From NCBI RefSeq assembly GCF_001894765.1, contig NZ_BCWV01000001.1, positions 186,001 to 250,000 of the forward strand: a DNA stretch of 64,000 nt, in the 5' to 3' direction. Below are positions 61,267-64,000 of the stretch, one piece after another; positions within the stretch are counted from its first letter, which is position 1, and each line of letters begins with the position of its first letter. The notes beneath the pieces are model-generated. The model ran no database searches and was not told where the DNA came from. It saw only the letters and a program-made list of their open reading frames with translations. The translations under genes and the position numbers were made by a program. Source of the DNA: Rhodococcoides corynebacterioides NBRC 14404 (GTDB lineage: Bacteria > Actinomycetota > Actinomycetes > Mycobacteriales > Mycobacteriaceae).

Positions 61267-62200
61267 GGGCCTCCGGCCACCGGGTGACGTCGAGCCCGTG
61301 GGTGCGGAACATGGCCAGCGCGATGCGCTCCATGCCGAACCCGACGCACGCACTGTGAGCTTCCTCGCCGTCCGCCGTGCGGATGTCGAAGGTGTGGCCG
61401 AAGTGCTCGCGGTGGCAGTTGCACGAGACCACGGCGGTGCCCTCGTCGAGGTCGCCGTAGAGCCGCACCACCAGTTCGGTCTTGAGGTTCTCGTTGCGCT
61501 GGTTCGCCGCCAGCATGCGGCCGGCCCGTCCGAAGAACGGGTCGTTGGCGATCACCGGCGACGCGTCGAGACCGAGCTGCTCGAGGACGGCCTGTCCCCG
61601 CTCGATCCACGACTCCCGGTGTTCCACGGCCTGATCGGGGGTGCCGACCTGGACGAACTCGTGCATCCGGAACGCCTGCATGCGTGCCGGGTCCACCGCG
61701 GGCTCGTGCCGGAAGCAGTAGCCGTAGACGTCCAGCGTGGTGCCGCCGGCGGGGAGGTCACCGGTGAGCATGGAGTACGCCGGGTGGCAGGCCGCGGACA
61801 CCAGCATGGTGCCGGCGGAGTCCAGGAAGTGGTCCCAGTCCTCCCCGGCGGACCGCGCCGCGAGCAGGTCCGCGTGCGCGCGGTTGTCCCCGGAGAACGT
61901 GGTGATGGCCCCGGTGAGGTTGGGGAACGACGCGATGTAGTCCGTCTTCTCGAAGGACTCACGCGGGAACACGGGCGGGAACCGGAAGCGCTGCGCAGAG
62001 GTGCCGTGGGCCTCACGGCCGGCGGCGCGCACGGCGGTGTCGATGACGTCGATGACGTCCTCGAACACCCCGGAGCGTCCGTACAGGCCGTCGAGCGAGC
62101 TGCGGACCAGCAGGCCGGCGTCGACCAGCTGGTCGCGGAAGTCCGCGCGGGCGAGATCGAGGTCGGACAGAGCGGTCTCGCGGTCGAGGGTGGAGGTCAT
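61253..62200 (-). CDS. Amino acid:[carrier protein] ligase (class II aaRS-like)
   Basis: A 315-residue class II synthetase core with no tRNA-binding domain. Motif 2 is YCFRHEP...MQAFRMHEFVQVG and motif 3 is GFGMERIALAMF. Cys138, Glu181 and Cys285 are spaced like the zinc ligands of atypical seryl-tRNA synthetases and their carrier-protein ligase relatives. The known family makes an aminoacyl adenylate (glycine or alanine) and loads it onto a carrier protein's phosphopantetheine. ATG 62200 is one base after the dehydrogenase stop, with carrier protein 2 two genes upstream, so the substrate pair is in the operon. The amino acid cannot be read. Confidence 0.88.
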   Translation of the reverse strand: MTSTLDRETALSDLDLARADFRDQLVDAGLLVRSSLDGLYGRSGVFEDVIDVIDTAVRAAGREAHGTSAQRFRFPPVFPRESFEKTDYIASFPNLTGAITTFSGDNRAHADLLAARSAGEDWDHFLDSAGTMLVSAACHPAYSMLTGDLPAGGTTLDVYGYCFRHEPAVDPARMQAFRMHEFVQVGTPDQAVEHRESWIERGQAVLEQLGLDASPVIANDPFFGRAGRMLAANQRNENLKTELVVRLYGDLDEGTAVVSCNCHREHFGHTFDIRTADGEEAHSACVGFGMERIALAMFRTHGLDVTRWPEALRPA

Positions 62201-62201
62201 G

Positions 62202-63374
62202 TCACAGCCCCCCGCCCGGCACGCCCTTGTGCACCAGCGTCAGCTGGGCGTTGTGGGCCAGGATGCGCTCGTTGCTCACCATGATGGCCGAGCCGTGGGA
62301 GTCGCGGAGGTGGCGGCTCATCCGCAGCTCGCTGTCCTCCCGGTAGCCGGCGATGCCGCAGATCAGCAGTGCGCGGGCGACGATGTCGATGAGCAGATTC
62401 GACGCCGTGACCTTGACCGCGTTGATGGACAGGGCGAACCCGATGGACCCGAGGAACCGGGCGTCGTCGGCATGCGCGTCGAACGTCGTGGCGGCGGTGT
62501 GGACGGTGTCGTGCAACTGCTGGTGCACCACCATGAGCTCGGCCAGGCGAGCCGCCGCGGGCGGGGTGACGCCCGGCGTCTTGCGCGCGGCCTTCTGCAC
62601 CGACGTCCGCGCCTTGCGCACGGCGGCGTCCGCGATGCCCGTCCACGCGCCGCCCCACAGGACGTGCGCGGACGGCAACATGGACTGCGCCGAGATGTCC
62701 GCGTAGGGGGCGGGCACCACGTGGTCGGCCGACCCCGTCGCGTGCAGCATGAAGCCGGGGCTGCAGGTGCCGCGGAAGCCCATGGTGTCCCAGGTCCCGG
62801 TCTTCTCCAGCGTCAGATCCTCCCGCAGCGCGGCGACGAGCACCTGGTCGCTGGGGGCGCTGTCCACGGAGCGGCGGGCGGTGACCAGGACGACGTCGGC
62901 GTACTCGCCGTACGAGATCACGGGCGCGTTCTTGGTGAGGCGGTACCGGTCGCCGTCCAACTCCACGGCGCAGCCGCTGGTGCGGACGTCGCCGCCGATG
63001 TTGATCTCGGTGGTGGCCGACGCGACGAGCAACTGCTCGCTCACGATGCGACGCAGCAGGTCCGCGACGGCGGGCGAGGACAGCCCGTGGCGCGACAGGC
63101 TCAGCACCTGCGTGTGGTGCATCGCGAAGATCATGGCGGTCGAGGCGCAGGCGCCGCCGAGGGCACGTGCGACGCGGGCGAGGTCGGTCAGGGAGTACCC
63201 GCCGCCGCCGAGCGATGCCGGGATCGAGGCCGAGAGCAGGCCGGCGGCGCGCATGGCCTCCACGGATTCGGCGGGGAAGCGGGCGTCACGATCGACGGCG
63301 TCGGCGTGCTCCGCGGCGACGGCGACGACGTCGTCCACGGACAGTGCGTGGGTGGGGCGTTCGAGGGTGGTCAC
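62202..63374 (-). CDS. Acyl-CoA-dehydrogenase-like flavoenzyme
   Basis: A 390-residue protein of the ACAD fold: N-terminal helices (DRDARFPAESVEAMRAAGLL), a beta domain (ASATTEINIGGDVRTSGCAV, GTWDTMGFRGTCSPGFML) and C-terminal helices ending GIAGYREDSELRMSRHLRDS. ACAD relatives oxidise aminoacyl groups held on carrier proteins in pyrrole and other pathways. Between a carrier protein and the ligase, oxidation of the bound aminoacyl or acyl group is the natural guess. The catalytic Glu is not obvious to me. GTG 63374 is four bases from the carrier-protein stop. Confidence 0.87.
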   Translation of the reverse strand: MTTLERPTHALSVDDVVAVAAEHADAVDRDARFPAESVEAMRAAGLLSASIPASLGGGGYSLTDLARVARALGGACASTAMIFAMHHTQVLSLSRHGLSSPAVADLLRRIVSEQLLVASATTEINIGGDVRTSGCAVELDGDRYRLTKNAPVISYGEYADVVLVTARRSVDSAPSDQVLVAALREDLTLEKTGTWDTMGFRGTCSPGFMLHATGSADHVVPAPYADISAQSMLPSAHVLWGGAWTGIADAAVRKARTSVQKAARKTPGVTPPAAARLAELMVVHQQLHDTVHTAATTFDAHADDARFLGSIGFALSINAVKVTASNLLIDIVARALLICGIAGYREDSELRMSRHLRDSHGSAIMVSNERILAHNAQLTLVHKGVPGGGL

Positions 63375-63378
63375 GGGC

Positions 63379-63636
63379 CTACTGCTCCAGCGTCGCGAGC
63401 GCGTCGGCGATGGCGGTGATGGAGGAGAACGTGGCCTTCTGCAGCAGCTCGTCCGGGAACTCGACGTCGAACTCGTCCTCGAGGGCGATCATGACGTTCA
63501 CGCTGGCGTGCGAGGTGAGGCCTGCGTCGTACAGATCGTCGTCGTCGGCCACGGCATCGACCGCCACCGGGAGCTTGCCGTGGGTGGCCAGGATCTGCCG
63601 GATACGGTCGACGTCCAGTGCGGCGGTAGTGCTCAT
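63379..63636 (-). CDS. Aminoacyl carrier protein (copy 2)
   Basis: An 85-residue carrier protein with DLYDAGLTSHASVNVM (phosphopantetheine Ser42) and FPDELLQKATFSSITAIADA. It is nearly the same as the core of copy 1 (42213-42554): the GLTSHASV site and the EFPDxLLxKxTFxSI helix are shared. It is the first gene of the operon carrier protein, ACAD-like enzyme, ligase. It needs a phosphopantetheinyl transferase, none of which is in the window. ATG 63636 gives the normal carrier-protein length. Confidence 0.9.
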   Translation of the reverse strand: MSTTAALDVDRIRQILATHGKLPVAVDAVADDDDLYDAGLTSHASVNVMIALEDEFDVEFPDELLQKATFSSITAIADALATLEQ

Positions 63637-63702
63637 GCGTCGGTCCTTCACGTGTCGATGGTTTCTGCGGACGGAATCCGTCTCGCAGGGTCCCCGAACC
63701 CT

Positions 63703-63734
63703 CGGGAAACAATACACGAGTTTGTTTCGGCAAT
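63703..63734 (-). promoter_or_regulatory. Conserved element upstream of carrier protein 2
   Basis: The minus strand reads CCGAAACAAACTCGTGTATT then GTTTCCCG. ACTCGTGTATTGTT matches the element before carrier protein 1 at 12 of 14 positions, with TATTGT as a possible -10 box. It lies about 70 to 100 bases before ATG 63636. Confidence 0.55.
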
Positions 63735-63809
63735 CATGACGAACCACGAGACCGGTTCGGTTCGTGATCGGTGTGCTTTCCGCCGGGCGGTGTCGGTGAA
63801 GGGGCCCGA

Positions 63810-64000
63810 TCAGCCGGCCGCGTGACGTCCCGTCGACTTGCGGGCGGTGGTCGCACCGCGTGCCGCTCCCCGGCGGGGTGGCCGAGCGAGCACCACCGCG
63901 ATCGCCGTGGTCAGCGGTACGGACAGTGCCAACGCCGTGCCTCCGACGCACGATCGGACGATCTCGATCGCCACCGCGTCGCCGGTGATGACGTCGTGAA
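63810..64000 (-). CDS. C-terminal end of a YibE/F-family membrane protein (partial)
   Basis: The last 62 codons of a minus-strand gene that begins outside the window. HDVITGDAVAIEIVRSCVGG followed by the hydrophobic TALALSVPLTTAIAVVLA and a basic tail match the end of YibE/F proteins, multi-spanning membrane proteins of unknown function. It reads towards the carrier-protein operon, with about 170 bases between. Confidence 0.65.
   Translation of the reverse strand, partial: HDVITGDAVAIEIVRSCVGGTALALSVPLTTAIAVVLARPPRRGAARGATTARKSTGRHAAG

Noticed and set aside
61253-62200. A genuine seryl-, glycyl- or other tRNA synthetase
   Set aside because: It has only the class II catalytic core, no tRNA-binding domain, and is surrounded by carrier-protein genes.

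Overview
The window looks like chromosomal DNA of a high-GC actinobacterium of the mycolic-acid group, most likely Rhodococcus or a close relative. The signs are very GC-rich third codon positions, frequent GTG/TTG starts, GAF-ANTAR regulators, an MCE protein, an FprB-type ferredoxin reductase, actinobacterial Hsp70-like membrane proteins and dolichol-phosphate-mannose-synthase-type chemistry. Genus is an inference. I see no rRNA, tRNA, complete insertion sequence or CRISPR array.

Layout. (1) 1-7,674, minus strand: a visibly lower-GC polysaccharide locus with a Wzy-like polymerase (interrupted by an in-frame stop and running off the window), a Wzx flippase, a serine-acetyltransferase-like O-acetyltransferase, three GT2 and one GT4 glycosyltransferases and a WecG/TagA-type transferase. 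Divergent from it, gmd and fcl (7,968-9,967) supply GDP-L-fucose. (2) 9,995-17,400: a scarred segment with a frameshifted DUF1972-type glycosyltransferase, a frameshifted GAF-ANTAR gene, an antitoxin/Doc-like pair whose toxin has a C-terminal extra domain and lacks the catalytic His, and degraded minus-strand fragments around a plus-strand cassette (small membrane protein, O-antigen ligase/polymerase, small Cys protein, SGNH hydrolase). Two copies of one leaderless promoter with a palindrome drive that cassette. (3) 17,689-28,373: a proline-rich PQQ-propeller membrane protein, a PH/variant-LRR protein, small membrane proteins, GAF/ANTAR sensors, a polyprenol-phosphate mannose synthase-type GT2, a membrane protein, a GGDEF protein and an Lrp regulator. 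(4) 28,598-40,635: a BY-kinase/chain-length protein, then AurF-like oxygenase, ferredoxin reductase, TetR and an orphan MCE protein with two palindromic operators upstream, a low-molecular-weight tyrosine phosphatase, a second GGDEF protein, NDH-2, an Hsp70-like membrane protein and a YdcF protein.

(5) 40,642-63,636 is the main exopolysaccharide region. It has an initiating sugar-phosphate transferase with a carrier protein gene overlapping it, a GNAT protein, two paralogous secreted beta-helix proteins, an unusual double alpha/beta-hydrolase, a BY-kinase homologue with a destroyed P-loop and a six-residue tyrosine repeat, a second Wzy, a second Wzx and three glycosyltransferases. It ends with a second Hsp70-like protein, DUF1839, a GH2-like protein and a convergent operon of carrier protein, acyl-CoA-dehydrogenase-like enzyme and amino acid:[carrier protein] ligase. 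The last base pairs hold the end of a YibE/F membrane protein.

How it fits together. Two separate flippase/polymerase sets imply two surface polysaccharides. The BY-kinase and the phosphatase are the expected phosphorylation switch on chain length, and two GGDEF proteins suggest c-di-GMP input. The most unusual element is the aminoacyl-carrier-protein machinery: two near-identical carrier proteins, one translationally coupled to the initiating glycosyltransferase and one to the ligase, share an upstream sequence motif. I infer a system that activates an amino acid (glycine-like) on carrier proteins, may oxidise it, and uses it to decorate or process the exopolysaccharide.
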